Program-made: the position numbers and the translations under genes
Source: Lysobacterales bacterium
Lineage (GTDB): Bacteria > Pseudomonadota > Gammaproteobacteria > Xanthomonadales > Rhodanobacteraceae
Length of the DNA stretch: 7,123 nucleotides
Direction of reading: 5' to 3'
Assembly (NCBI GenBank): GCA_013298265.1
Contig: JAAFHE010000188.1
Location: 1 to 7,123 of the forward strand
Shown: positions 1 through 5,450 of the stretch, in pieces
Numbering within the stretch: position 1 is the first letter of the stretch
How the letters are laid out: each line of letters opens with the position of its first letter
Notes under the pieces: generated by a model
What the model saw: the letters and a program-made list of their open reading frames with translations, nothing else
Told to the model about the DNA's origin: nothing
Database searches by the model: none

Positions 1-4
1 GCGG

Positions 5-904
5 ATGGCCGTGCCGGGCCGCAGGCGTCAGACTCCGGCGATGCCGCTGCCATCCACGCGTTTCGACCTCGCCTTGCCCGCGCGCTATCCCGCCGAGGCG
101 GTGCTGGCTTTTTTCGCCCGGCGCGCGATTCCGGGCGTGGAGCAGGTCGTTGGTTCCTGCTACCGGCGCAGCTTCGCGTTCGCTGGAACGGCCGGCTGGT
201 TCGAGGTGGACCTCGAGCGCGGCACGGTCGCGGTGACGCATGCGTCCACGGACGCCATCGAGAAACTGCGCTCGCGCGTGCGCGTATTGCTCGACCTGGA
301 TGCGCCGCAGGCGCGGATCCGCCGCTGCTTCGCGCGCGACGCGCGCCTGGGGCCGCTGCAGCGCGTGCACGGGGACATCCGCGTGCCCGGCTGCTGGGAC
401 GGGTTCGAACTCGGCGTGCGCGCGGTGCTCGGTCAGCAGATTACCGTCGCCGCCGCGCGCACGATCGCCGCGCGCATCATCGCGCGCCATGCCGTGCGCA
501 TCGCCCATGCCGACGTCGACGAGAGCTGTCATAGCCTGTTCCCGGACGCTGATGCACTGGCGACGGCCAATCTCGACGGCCTCGGCCTGACCGGCGCGCG
601 CATCGCGACGGTGCAGGCGCTGGCCCGGGCCGTGGCCTGCGGCGAAGTCGATTTCGACCCGGCCCAGACGACGGCTCATTTCGTGGCACGCTGCACGGCG
701 GTTCGCGGCATCGGCGACTGGACCGCGCACTACATGGCCATGCGCGCGCTGCGCGATACGGACGCGTTCCCGGCCGCCGACATCGTGTTGCGCAAGATCC
801 TGCAGCCCGGCACGACGCTGAGCGCCAGGCAGCTGGAGCAGGCCAGTCAGGCCTGGCGCCCGTTCCGCGCTTATGCGGTATTGCTGCTGTGGCGCGCCGC
901 GTGA
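5..904 (+). CDS. alkA: DNA-3-methyladenine glycosylase II (AlkA family), possibly 5'-truncated Ada-AlkA
   Basis: Base-excision repair glycosylase that removes N3-alkylated purines and related lesions from DNA. Read as 299 residues. An AlkA_N-like region lies at about residues 18-130 (ARRAIPGVE at 39-47). It is followed by the helix-hairpin-helix glycosylase domain: [11 protein letters not shown] at 141-151, the hairpin motif [11 protein letters not shown] at 233-243, and [10 protein letters not shown] at 255-264. Asp259 of the last motif aligns with the catalytic Asp238 of E. coli AlkA. The C-terminal [14 protein letters not shown] block is also typical. The frame stays open to the window edge, and the first residues (RRRQTP) resemble the tail of an AraC-type helix-turn-helix. 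The true protein may therefore be an Ada-AlkA fusion starting outside the window; an internal ATG at 41 also exists. ogt follows after 32 bases, which supports an alkylation-damage operon. The family call is firm; the start is not. Confidence 0.9.
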   Translation: MAVPGRRRQTPAMPLPSTRFDLALPARYPAEAVLAFFARRAIPGVEQVVGSCYRRSFAFAGTAGWFEVDLERGTVAVTHASTDAIEKLRSRVRVLLDLDAPQARIRRCFARDARLGPLQRVHGDIRVPGCWDGFELGVRAVLGQQITVAAARTIAARIIARHAVRIAHADVDESCHSLFPDADALATANLDGLGLTGARIATVQALARAVACGEVDFDPAQTTAHFVARCTAVRGIGDWTAHYMAMRALRDTDAFPAADIVLRKILQPGTTLSARQLEQASQAWRPFRAYAVLLLWRAA

Positions 905-936
905 ACCGGCGACCACCCGACAGGGAATTCCGACCC

Positions 937-1449
937 ATGCACGACGACGATCTGGTCTACGACATCGCGCCCTCGCCGATCGGCCCGCTGCTGCTGGTAG
1001 CGAGCCGGCGCGGCGTGCGTCGGATCGAATTCCCACGCAACGGCCGCGTAAGGATGCCGGACTACGGCCTGCCGCAGGATGCGGCGCGCCTGGCTGATGC
1101 CGCCGAGCAGCTACGCGCCTATTTCGCCGGCGAACGCATGACCTTCGATTTCGCGCGCGACGCCGAAGGAACCGCGTTCCAGCACGAGGTCTGGAACGCG
1201 CTGTGCGAGATCCCGCTTGGCGGAACCACCAGCTATGGCGAGCTGGCACGGCGCCTCGGGCGTCCCAACGCGAGCCGTGCGGTCGGCGCGGCCAACGGCG
1301 CCAATCCGCTGCCCATCGTCGTGCCCTGTCATCGAGTCATCGGCAGCGACGGCAGCCTCACCGGCTTCGGCGGCGGCCTGCCAGCCAAGCGCTGGCTGCT
1401 CGACCACGAGCGGCGCCATCTGCCGCGGCCACCGTTGCAGCTGATGTGA
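937..1449 (+). CDS. ogt: Methylated-DNA--protein-cysteine S-methyltransferase (Ogt/MGMT)
   Basis: Suicide repair protein that moves the alkyl group from O6-alkylguanine (and O4-alkylthymine) in DNA to its own cysteine. 170 residues, the usual length for Ogt. The C-terminal DNA-binding/active-site domain shows [20 protein letters not shown] (81-100), then [11 protein letters not shown]. The hallmark PCHRVI carries the acceptor Cys131, and [16 protein letters not shown] completes the site. I chose the ATG at 937 because AGGGA (922-926) lies 10 bases upstream and the protein then begins where Ogt proteins normally do. An in-frame ATG at 889 would overlap the end of alkA and add 16 unconserved residues. 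It follows alkA by 32 bases with no visible promoter between, so co-transcription is likely. There is no Ada-type N-terminal zinc domain in this protein. Confidence 0.95.
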   Translation: MHDDDLVYDIAPSPIGPLLLVASRRGVRRIEFPRNGRVRMPDYGLPQDAARLADAAEQLRAYFAGERMTFDFARDAEGTAFQHEVWNALCEIPLGGTTSYGELARRLGRPNASRAVGAANGANPLPIVVPCHRVIGSDGSLTGFGGGLPAKRWLLDHERRHLPRPPLQLM

Positions 1450-1862
1450 GCGTTCGCGCAATCGTCTGAATGGTGCTGTCCGCGACTATCCACAGGGGCT
1501 GTGGAAACCCCCCGTAACAAGCCTGTGGATGGATCGCTGCAAGCCTTGGTACGGCTGGCTCGAGCACGCTTTGCGCAAGATTTCGCCAGCGCCCTCGGCG
1601 CTATCCACAGGGGCTGTGGACAAGCATGGTGACAAGTCTGTGCACAGCCTCCGCAGCGCGAGCGGCGGCGCGGCCCGTGCACGCATTGCGCAAACTTTGC
1701 TCAGTGCCGCCCATGCCGCGAGTACTTTGCGGATAAAGATACAAGTTTCAATTGTTGTATCGAATTTCCGGCGTCTGCTGTGGACAAGCCTGCCGCATAG
1801 CCTGTGGATGGATTGCTGCAGGCCGCATGGTGGCTCGCGTTGCCGCTGGGCGCGATTTCGCG
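1450..1862. repeat. Gene-free region of degenerate ~115-base repeats with DnaA-box-like words
   Basis: Between ogt and the DUF4124 gene no convincing coding frame exists. Two units start with the identical 20-mer CTATCCACAGGGGCTGTGGA at 1486 and 1601, 115 bases apart. The same 115-base offset holds for AGCCTGTGGAT (1520) against AGTCTGTGCAC (1635), and for GCACGCTTTGCGCAA (1564) against GCACGCATTGCGCAA (1679). A third unit is recognisable at an offset of 279 from the first: CTGTGGA at 1778 and AGCCTGTGGATGGAT at 1799 match 1499 and 1520. It runs to about 1870, into the stop codon of the neighbouring gene. Each 20-mer contains the perfect dyad TCCACAG-GGG-CTGTGGA. The words resemble DnaA boxes: CTATCCACA twice, and TGTGGACAA twice (TTGTCCACA on the other strand). 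Function is unknown. Confidence 0.8.
1738..1761. promoter_or_regulatory. AT-rich dyad, possible operator
   Basis: Perfect 7-bp inverted repeat: GATACAA (1738-1744), a 10-base spacer containing the palindrome CAATTG, and TTGTATC (1755-1761). It lies in the most AT-rich stretch of a GC-rich window, in the extra ~49 bases between the second and third repeat units. Size and symmetry suit a dimeric repressor site, but no regulator can be named and neither flanking gene starts here. Confidence 0.35.
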
Positions 1863-2513
1863 TCAGCAGCCGGCTAGCTTGTCGGCCAGCACACGCGCCC
1901 CGGTGGCCAGGGCGGCACGTTCGGCCTTGCTCGCGCTGCGCTGTTGCGACAGGTTGTCGTCGAGCTGGCCGCGCAGCGCGCGGCACGCTTCGGCCGGGAC
2001 CAGCTTCTTGCAGGTATCGCGCACTTCGACGTAGGCACTGGCGAGGGCGTTGACGCCGCCAGGCTCGGCAACCGGCGGGCGGCTGAGTTCCGGCGCGGAG
2101 ACGTGGGCGTTGTCCGCGAGCGAGCTGCCCGGCAGGCCGACCACGCCGGCCGGAACCTGATACGGCAGCGTTTCGCCGGTTTCGCTGTAGTAGTTCTTGC
2201 CGTTGTCGGCGCGCACGCATTGGAACAGCGCGGGAACCGGCGGCCGTGGCGGCGGCGGTGCCGGCATGGCACGGGGTGCCGGTTCGGCCGCTGCGGCTTC
2301 CTGCGCGGGTTCCGCCAGCGGATCTTCGGCCGGCGGCGGATCGCGCAGGTATTCGAAGGCCTTGCTCTGCTGGCCGCCGCGACAGGGCTTGTCCTGGAAC
2401 GAGATCGCGCCGTTCGCATCGGTGCAGCGGTAGCCGGTGTTGCTGGCAGCGCCGAGTGGCCCGGCAGGCAGGCAGGCGGCGGCGAACAGGATCAGACGGG
2501 GCAGGGCGCTCAT
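1863..2513 (-). CDS. Secreted DUF4124 domain-containing protein
   Basis: 216-residue exported protein of unknown function. Residues 1-23 form a signal peptide with a short hydrophobic core (LILFAAACL) and a likely cleavage site near GAA at 21-23. The DUF4124-type segment is at about 27-48 (GYRCTDANGAISFQDKPC). A Pro/Ala/Glu-rich linker (about 59-95) follows. A second segment, FQCVRADNGKNYYSETGE (97-114), looks like a partial repeat of the first. The C-terminal part (about 157-216) is charged and probably helical. The mature protein has six cysteines (30, 44, 99, 168, 177 and the last residue, 216), so periplasmic disulfides are plausible. No good ribosome binding site is visible before the ATG at 2513. 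The gene is divergent from the threonine aldolase gene; its stop overlaps the end of the third repeat unit. Confidence 0.8.
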   Translation of the reverse strand: MSALPRLILFAAACLPAGPLGAASNTGYRCTDANGAISFQDKPCRGGQQSKAFEYLRDPPPAEDPLAEPAQEAAAAEPAPRAMPAPPPPRPPVPALFQCVRADNGKNYYSETGETLPYQVPAGVVGLPGSSLADNAHVSAPELSRPPVAEPGGVNALASAYVEVRDTCKKLVPAEACRALRGQLDDNLSQQRSASKAERAALATGARVLADKLAGC

Positions 2514-2534
2514 GGAGGCTCGATTCTACGCCGC

Positions 2535-2557
2535 GGCCTCGCTTGCGGGGCGAGGCC
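2535..2557. promoter_or_regulatory. Perfect 8-bp hairpin in a divergent intergenic region
   Basis: GGCCTCGC (2535-2542), a 7-base loop, then GCGAGGCC (2550-2557), between the starts of the DUF4124 gene (2513) and the aldolase gene (2601). It could be an operator shared by both promoters or a structure in the aldolase leader. There is no T-run, so a terminator is unlikely. No clear -35/-10 pair was found in this gap. Confidence 0.4.
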
Positions 2558-2600
2558 TATGCCGCAATGCTTGCCACTTTGCCACGCCGGAAAACCCGCC

Positions 2601-3638
2601 ATGCCCGAGTTCGTCGATTTCTTCAGCGATACCAAGACCCGCCCCACGACAGCAATGCGCGCGGTCATGGCCAGTGCCGAGGTCGGCGACGAGCGGGCCG
2701 GCGAGGACCCCAGCGTCAACCGGCTCGTCGCGCGCTGCGCGGAACTGCTCGGCAAGCCGGCGGCGCTGTACCTGCCTTCGGGCACCATGTGCAACGAGAT
2801 CGCGCTCGCCGTGCATTGCCGGCCCGGCGACGAGGTCATCTGCGATCGCACCTCGCACCTGATCGGTTTCGAAGGCGGCGGCCCGGCCGCGCTGGCCGGC
2901 GTCATGCTCACGCCCCTGGCTGGTGACCGCGGCCGCTTCGACGCGGCGCAGCTCGGCGCCGTGTTGCGGCCCGACCGGCCGTATGCGCCGCGCCAGCGCC
3001 TGGTCGAGGTCGAGCAGACCGCCAATCTCGGTGGCGGCACGATCTGGCCGCTGATGCAGTTGCAGGCCGTCGCCGCTGCGGCCCGCGCGCACGGCCTGGT
3101 CACCCACATGGACGGCGCGCGCCTGCTCAATGCCGTGGTGGCCAGCGGTGTGGCCGCGGCCGACTACGCGCGCGACTTCGATTCGGTCTGGATCGACTTT
3201 TCCAAAGGACTCGGCACGCCCGGCGGCGCCGTCCTGGCCGGCAGCGCGGACTTCATCCATGAGGCGACCCGGCTCAAGCTGCGCTGGGGCGGTGCGATGC
3301 GCCAGAGCGGCATCATCGCCGCAGCCTGCGACTACGCGCTTGACCACCATGTCGAGCGACTCGCGGACGACCACGCCAACGCCGCGGCGCTGGCCCGCGG
3401 CATTGCGGCGATCGACGGGCTTGCTATCGACCTGGCCGGCGTAGAGACCAACCTCGTCTACTTCGACGTGCTGCGCGATGGACTTGACGCGCCGCAGCTA
3501 TGCGCCGCGCTGCTGGCGCGCGGTGTACGCATGGGCGAAATGGGTGCACGCACGGTACGCGCGGTCACGCACCTTGATGTCGACTCGGCGGCGGTCGAAA
3601 AAGCGCTCGCGGCGCTGCGTGCGGAGATGGCCGTCTGA
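2601..3638 (+). CDS. ltaE: Threonine aldolase family PLP-dependent enzyme
   Basis: Fold-type I PLP enzyme of the beta-eliminating lyase/threonine aldolase family, 345 residues and close to E. coli LtaE in length. Expected reaction: cleavage of L-threonine or L-allo-threonine to glycine and acetaldehyde in the cytosol. Landmarks are FFSDTKTRPTTAMR (7-20), LPSGTMCNEIA (58-68, PLP phosphate region), His86 (ring-stacking His), HMDGARLLNAVV (169-180, with Asp171 for the pyridine nitrogen), DFSKGLGTPGGAVLAG with the Schiff-base Lys202, GGAMRQSGI (230-238) and VTHLDV near the end. The classical ENTHN motif reads EQTAN (138-142), and the GDDVYG motif reads GDERAG (29-34), so this is a divergent subfamily; the symbol is by family only. 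The ATG at 2601 is chosen because the protein then starts as family members do. The open frame further upstream is antisense to the DUF4124 gene. The ribosome binding site is weak. Confidence 0.88.
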   Translation: MPEFVDFFSDTKTRPTTAMRAVMASAEVGDERAGEDPSVNRLVARCAELLGKPAALYLPSGTMCNEIALAVHCRPGDEVICDRTSHLIGFEGGGPAALAGVMLTPLAGDRGRFDAAQLGAVLRPDRPYAPRQRLVEVEQTANLGGGTIWPLMQLQAVAAAARAHGLVTHMDGARLLNAVVASGVAAADYARDFDSVWIDFSKGLGTPGGAVLAGSADFIHEATRLKLRWGGAMRQSGIIAAACDYALDHHVERLADDHANAAALARGIAAIDGLAIDLAGVETNLVYFDVLRDGLDAPQLCAALLARGVRMGEMGARTVRAVTHLDVDSAAVEKALAALRAEMAV

Positions 3639-3675
3639 GCGTCTGCCGCGGGCCGGTAGTGGTCTTCTGTACCCA

Positions 3676-3768
3676 ATTGCGCGCAGGCAACAAGATCAAA
3701 AGATATTTGTATAGTTTTACTGGTGGGGGTGCCTGGTGTCGGCTGCGCTCCGGATCCCTGCGCGCAAT
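3676..3768. repeat. 12-bp perfect inverted repeat flanking an AT-rich island
   Basis: ATTGCGCGCAGG (3676-3687) and its exact reverse complement CCTGCGCGCAAT (3757-3768) enclose 69 bases, including an AT-rich stretch at about 3689-3720. It lies in the gap between the convergent aldolase and isomerase-like genes. It may be a bidirectional termination structure or a small mobile or palindromic element. No target-site duplication is evident at its edges. Confidence 0.5.
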
Positions 3769-3782
3769 GGCTTTTCCGGAGC
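3747..3782. terminator. Possible terminator hairpin between convergent genes
   Basis: GCTCCGGA (3747-3754) pairs with TCCGGAGC (3775-3782) around a 20-base loop, 35 bases from the end of the minus-strand isomerase-like gene and about 110 from the end of the aldolase gene. Its arms interleave with the 12-bp repeat at 3676-3768, so the two hairpins compete. No long T-run follows on either strand, so the terminator role is inferred mainly from position. Confidence 0.3.
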
Positions 3783-3817
3783 CGCCAGCGATGGCGCCGG
3801 CGCCCGCGGCCTGTGCT

Positions 3818-4447
3818 TCAGCGGCGTCGTTGCACCGCCTGCGGTAGCGTAGCGAGACGCCGGTACTCGTCGCGATCGAAATACTGCGGATCGTCAAGAT
3901 GCTGCACAGCCATGCCGGTGGCGTCGTTGCCCCAGAACAGCTCGCTGCCCAGGCGCAGCGTCGGCACGCCAAAGACGCCGTGGTCCAGCGCCTGTGCGGT
4001 GTTCGCGCGTAGCTGCTGCTTGACGCCATCATCGGCCAGTGCCGCATCGACGTTCTCGATGCGCAGTTCAAGCGCTAGCCCGCGTATCGCCTCGACCGAG
4101 TCGACCGCTTCGCCCTTTTGCCAGATGTGCACAAAGATGCGTTCCACCGCGTCCCAGCCCGTGCCCGCTGCGACGCAGAGCCGTGACGCCGGCAGCGGAT
4201 TGAACGGATGCGCTGGCGGAAAGCGCAGCGGCACGCCTTGCTGCGCCGCCTGCCATTGCACGAACCGATAGGTGAAGTCGCGCTTGCCCGGAATCTCGGC
4301 CGGGCCGAGCTGGCCGAGTTTGTCCAGTACCGCCGCGAACAGGATGGGCACGGGCTCGATCGTGATGCGCGCGCGCAGTGCGAGTACCTTGTGCAACTGC
4401 AGCCAGGCGAACGGCGAGATGAAATCGAAATACCACTGGGCCTGCAT
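3818..4447 (-). CDS. 2-hydroxychromene-2-carboxylate isomerase / DsbA-family (kappa-GST-like) protein
   Basis: 209-residue thioredoxin-fold protein of the DsbA/HCCA isomerase family. The N-terminal WYFDFISPFAWL places Ser11 where the P. putida isomerase has its glutathione-activating serine. No CXXC is present, so it is not an oxidoreductase of the DsbA type. A helical insertion covers about 35-145. FGVPTL (159-164) holds the cis-proline Pro162, and FWGND (171-175) is the usual C-terminal motif of the kappa-GST/isomerase group. Members catalyse glutathione-dependent isomerisation in naphthalene degradation, but many sit in genomes without that pathway and their substrates are unknown. No aromatic-degradation gene is seen here. 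It is last in a run of four minus-strand genes, 109 bases after the SRPBCC gene, with a hairpin between; it may have its own promoter. The ATG at 4447 has only a weak ribosome binding site. Confidence 0.87.
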   Translation of the reverse strand: MQAQWYFDFISPFAWLQLHKVLALRARITIEPVPILFAAVLDKLGQLGPAEIPGKRDFTYRFVQWQAAQQGVPLRFPPAHPFNPLPASRLCVAAGTGWDAVERIFVHIWQKGEAVDSVEAIRGLALELRIENVDAALADDGVKQQLRANTAQALDHGVFGVPTLRLGSELFWGNDATGMAVQHLDDPQYFDRDEYRRLATLPQAVQRRR

Positions 4448-4536
4448 GTTCGTCTCGTCGTTGCGGCGAAGGTGCCTAGGTTAGCGTGGCGTAGTCACTC
4501 CGCCTCGTGCGGTTCCGGACAGAGCACAGGCAGGAT

Positions 4537-4554
4537 CGGCCACGCGATTGGCCG
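4537..4554. terminator. Hairpin just after the SRPBCC gene stop
   Basis: CGGCCA (4537-4542), a 6-base loop and TGGCCG (4549-4554) form a stem immediately downstream of the minus-strand stop codon at 4557-4559. No T-run follows, so it may be a weak or Rho-assisted terminator, or a structure that protects the message end. If it terminates, the isomerase-like gene is a separate unit. Confidence 0.35.
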
Positions 4555-4556
4555 GC

Positions 4557-4919
4557 TCAGTCTTCGATCACCGCCTTGAGCCGCTCCAGTGCCTCGCCCC
4601 AGGCGCGGCGCAGGCCGTCCGCGTCGGCACGAGTCTGCAGTCGCTCGTGCGTGACGATCACCGTGGTCCTGGCGCCGGCCGGCTCGAACTTGACCTCGTC
4701 CGGCGTATCGGGCGTGGTATCGGGCTGCTGCCAAACGAGCTTGATGGTCCTGGCCGGGCTGAGCTTTCGGATCAAGGCCTGGTTGCCGTCGCCGTTGCTC
4801 AGCACGCCGCCGTCGCGCAATCCCAGCGCGTGGCCGATCTCGCCTCGTCCCAGGGCTGCGCCGCCCCAGGCGTCGATTTCGGCCAGCCGCTGCGGCAGCG
4901 ATTTGCCGGTGGCGGTCAC
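4557..4919 (-). CDS. AHSA1/SRPBCC-domain protein, apparently internally shortened
   Basis: 120 residues from a GTG start. The C-terminal half (about 37-118) reads like the second half of an AHSA1-type SRPBCC domain: DGGVLSNGDGN, LSPARTIKLVWQQ, EVKFEPAG, TTVIVTHERLQTRADADGLR, then a final helix AWGEALERLKAVIE. The N-terminal TGKSLPQRLAEIDAWGGAALGR resembles the small helical domain that precedes SRPBCC in some relatives. Those relatives, as I recall them, carry roughly 65-70 more residues between the two parts, so the first strands of the SRPBCC fold seem to be missing at about residues 30-36. The frame is intact across the join. The frame also stays open upstream, with plausible sequence and a good ribosome binding site before a CTG at 4961. 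It follows DUF1761 closely, suggesting coupling. SRPBCC domains bind hydrophobic ligands; the role here is unknown and the protein may be non-functional. Confidence 0.65.
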   Translation of the reverse strand: MTATGKSLPQRLAEIDAWGGAALGRGEIGHALGLRDGGVLSNGDGNQALIRKLSPARTIKLVWQQPDTTPDTPDEVKFEPAGARTTVIVTHERLQTRADADGLRRAWGEALERLKAVIED

Positions 4920-4968
4920 CGCCGTGTCGACGGCCTGGTCGGATCTGAGTTCGATGCGCAGGATCTGG

Positions 4969-4973
4969 CTCCC
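4969..4973 (-). promoter_or_regulatory. Ribosome binding site pointing to a CTG start
   Basis: On the minus strand GGGAG lies 7 bases before CTG at 4961-4959, in frame with the SRPBCC protein. Starting there gives 134 residues beginning M-RIELRSDQAVDTAV. This site fits better than anything before the GTG at 4919, and puts the start 22 bases after the DUF1761 stop. Confidence 0.4.
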
Positions 4974-4983
4974 GGGCTGGTGC

Positions 4984-5382
4984 TCAATGCCACAGGCCGA
5001 GAATCAGCCCGATCGCCGTGAACTGCAGCGTGTGATAGCCGCCGTCGATGAAAAACAGCTTCAGGCTGCGCCGCGCGAACAGGTAATTGGTGCCGAAGCT
5101 CGACGCGACCCAGAACAGGCCGGCCGCAAAACCGGCGCCGAGCCCGAACGCCATCGGCGGCCGAGGACCCAGGAAGATCGCGAACATCCATGCGGCGAGC
5201 AGGCTGAGCACGAAGGACCCGCCGAAAATGCGCGCCATGTTGCCGCGCGCGAGTTCGTCGTCGCTCAGGCCCACTTCCCGTTGCCAGGCCTTGCCGAACA
5301 GCAGCGGCGAGTACCACAGCCCGCCGATCACGAAACCCGCGATGGCGGCGGCCAGCACGGCCCAATAGTTCACTACTGGCAT
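4984..5382 (-). CDS. DUF1761 family four-helix membrane protein
   Basis: 132-residue inner-membrane protein of unknown function. Four hydrophobic segments are visible (numbered from the ATG at 5382): about 4-28 (YWAVLAAAIAGFVIGGLWY), 50-70 (IFGGSFVLSLLAAWMFAIFL), 78-97 (MAFGLGAGFAAGLFWVASSF) and 110-131 (FFIDGGYHTLQFTAIGLILGL). The first helix ends in GGLWYSPLLFGKAW, the characteristic DUF1761 motif. I chose the ATG at 5382 over the GTG one codon earlier because AAGGAG (5390-5395) is then 7 bases away. It lies 68 bases after the AraC-family gene and directly before the SRPBCC gene, all in the same direction, so the regulator may control this pair. Confidence 0.88.
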   Translation of the reverse strand: MPVVNYWAVLAAAIAGFVIGGLWYSPLLFGKAWQREVGLSDDELARGNMARIFGGSFVLSLLAAWMFAIFLGPRPPMAFGLGAGFAAGLFWVASSFGTNYLFARRSLKLFFIDGGYHTLQFTAIGLILGLWH

Positions 5383-5389
5383 CACACGA

Positions 5390-5395
5390 CTCCTT
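5390..5395 (-). promoter_or_regulatory. Ribosome binding site deciding the DUF1761 start
   Basis: AAGGAG on the minus strand is the strongest Shine-Dalgarno sequence noticed in the window. It is 7 bases from the ATG at 5382 but only 4 from the GTG at 5385, so it favours the ATG. Confidence 0.75.
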
Positions 5396-5422
5396 CTGGT
5401 TGACGTGCAGCAACGCTACTGG

Positions 5423-5437
5423 CCCGGCGACGCCGGG
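5423..5437. terminator. GC-rich hairpin between araC-type gene and DUF1761 gene
   Basis: CCCGGC-GAC-GCCGGG, a perfect 6-bp stem with a 3-base loop, starts 13 bases after the regulator stop codon. In the direction of transcription the run of five Ts comes before the stem rather than after it, so it is not a standard intrinsic terminator. It could stabilise the upstream message or set the ratio between regulator and downstream genes. Confidence 0.35.
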
Positions 5438-5450
5438 TATTGGAAAAATG

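Noticed and set aside
1486..1822. CRISPR array
   Set aside because: Only two or three degenerate copies, with similar words inside the spacers and no cas genes.
1450..1862. Chromosomal replication origin
   Set aside because: DnaA-like words and an AT-rich stretch are present, but the boxes are mostly imperfect and no gene usually next to oriC is seen.
1529..2053. 174-residue plus-strand frame over the repeats
   Set aside because: Low-complexity Arg/Ser/Ala-rich product, no ribosome binding site, and repeats non-coding words.
1486..2220. 244-residue minus-strand frame across the repeat region
   Set aside because: Arg/Ala/Gln-rich composition typical of a shadow frame in GC-rich DNA; overlaps the DUF4124 gene in another frame and runs through the repeats.
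1944..2600. Upstream extension of the aldolase frame, giving a 564-residue protein
   Set aside because: This part is antisense to the well-supported DUF4124 gene, is Arg/Gly-rich without family similarity, and the aldolase starts naturally at 2601.
3689..3720. Sigma-70 promoter in the AT-rich island
   Set aside because: TATAGT (3710-3715) is a fair -10, but no -35 lies at suitable spacing and no gene follows on the plus strand.
4507..5403. 298-residue plus-strand frame
   Set aside because: Antisense to both the SRPBCC and DUF1761 genes; no recognisable domain and skewed composition.
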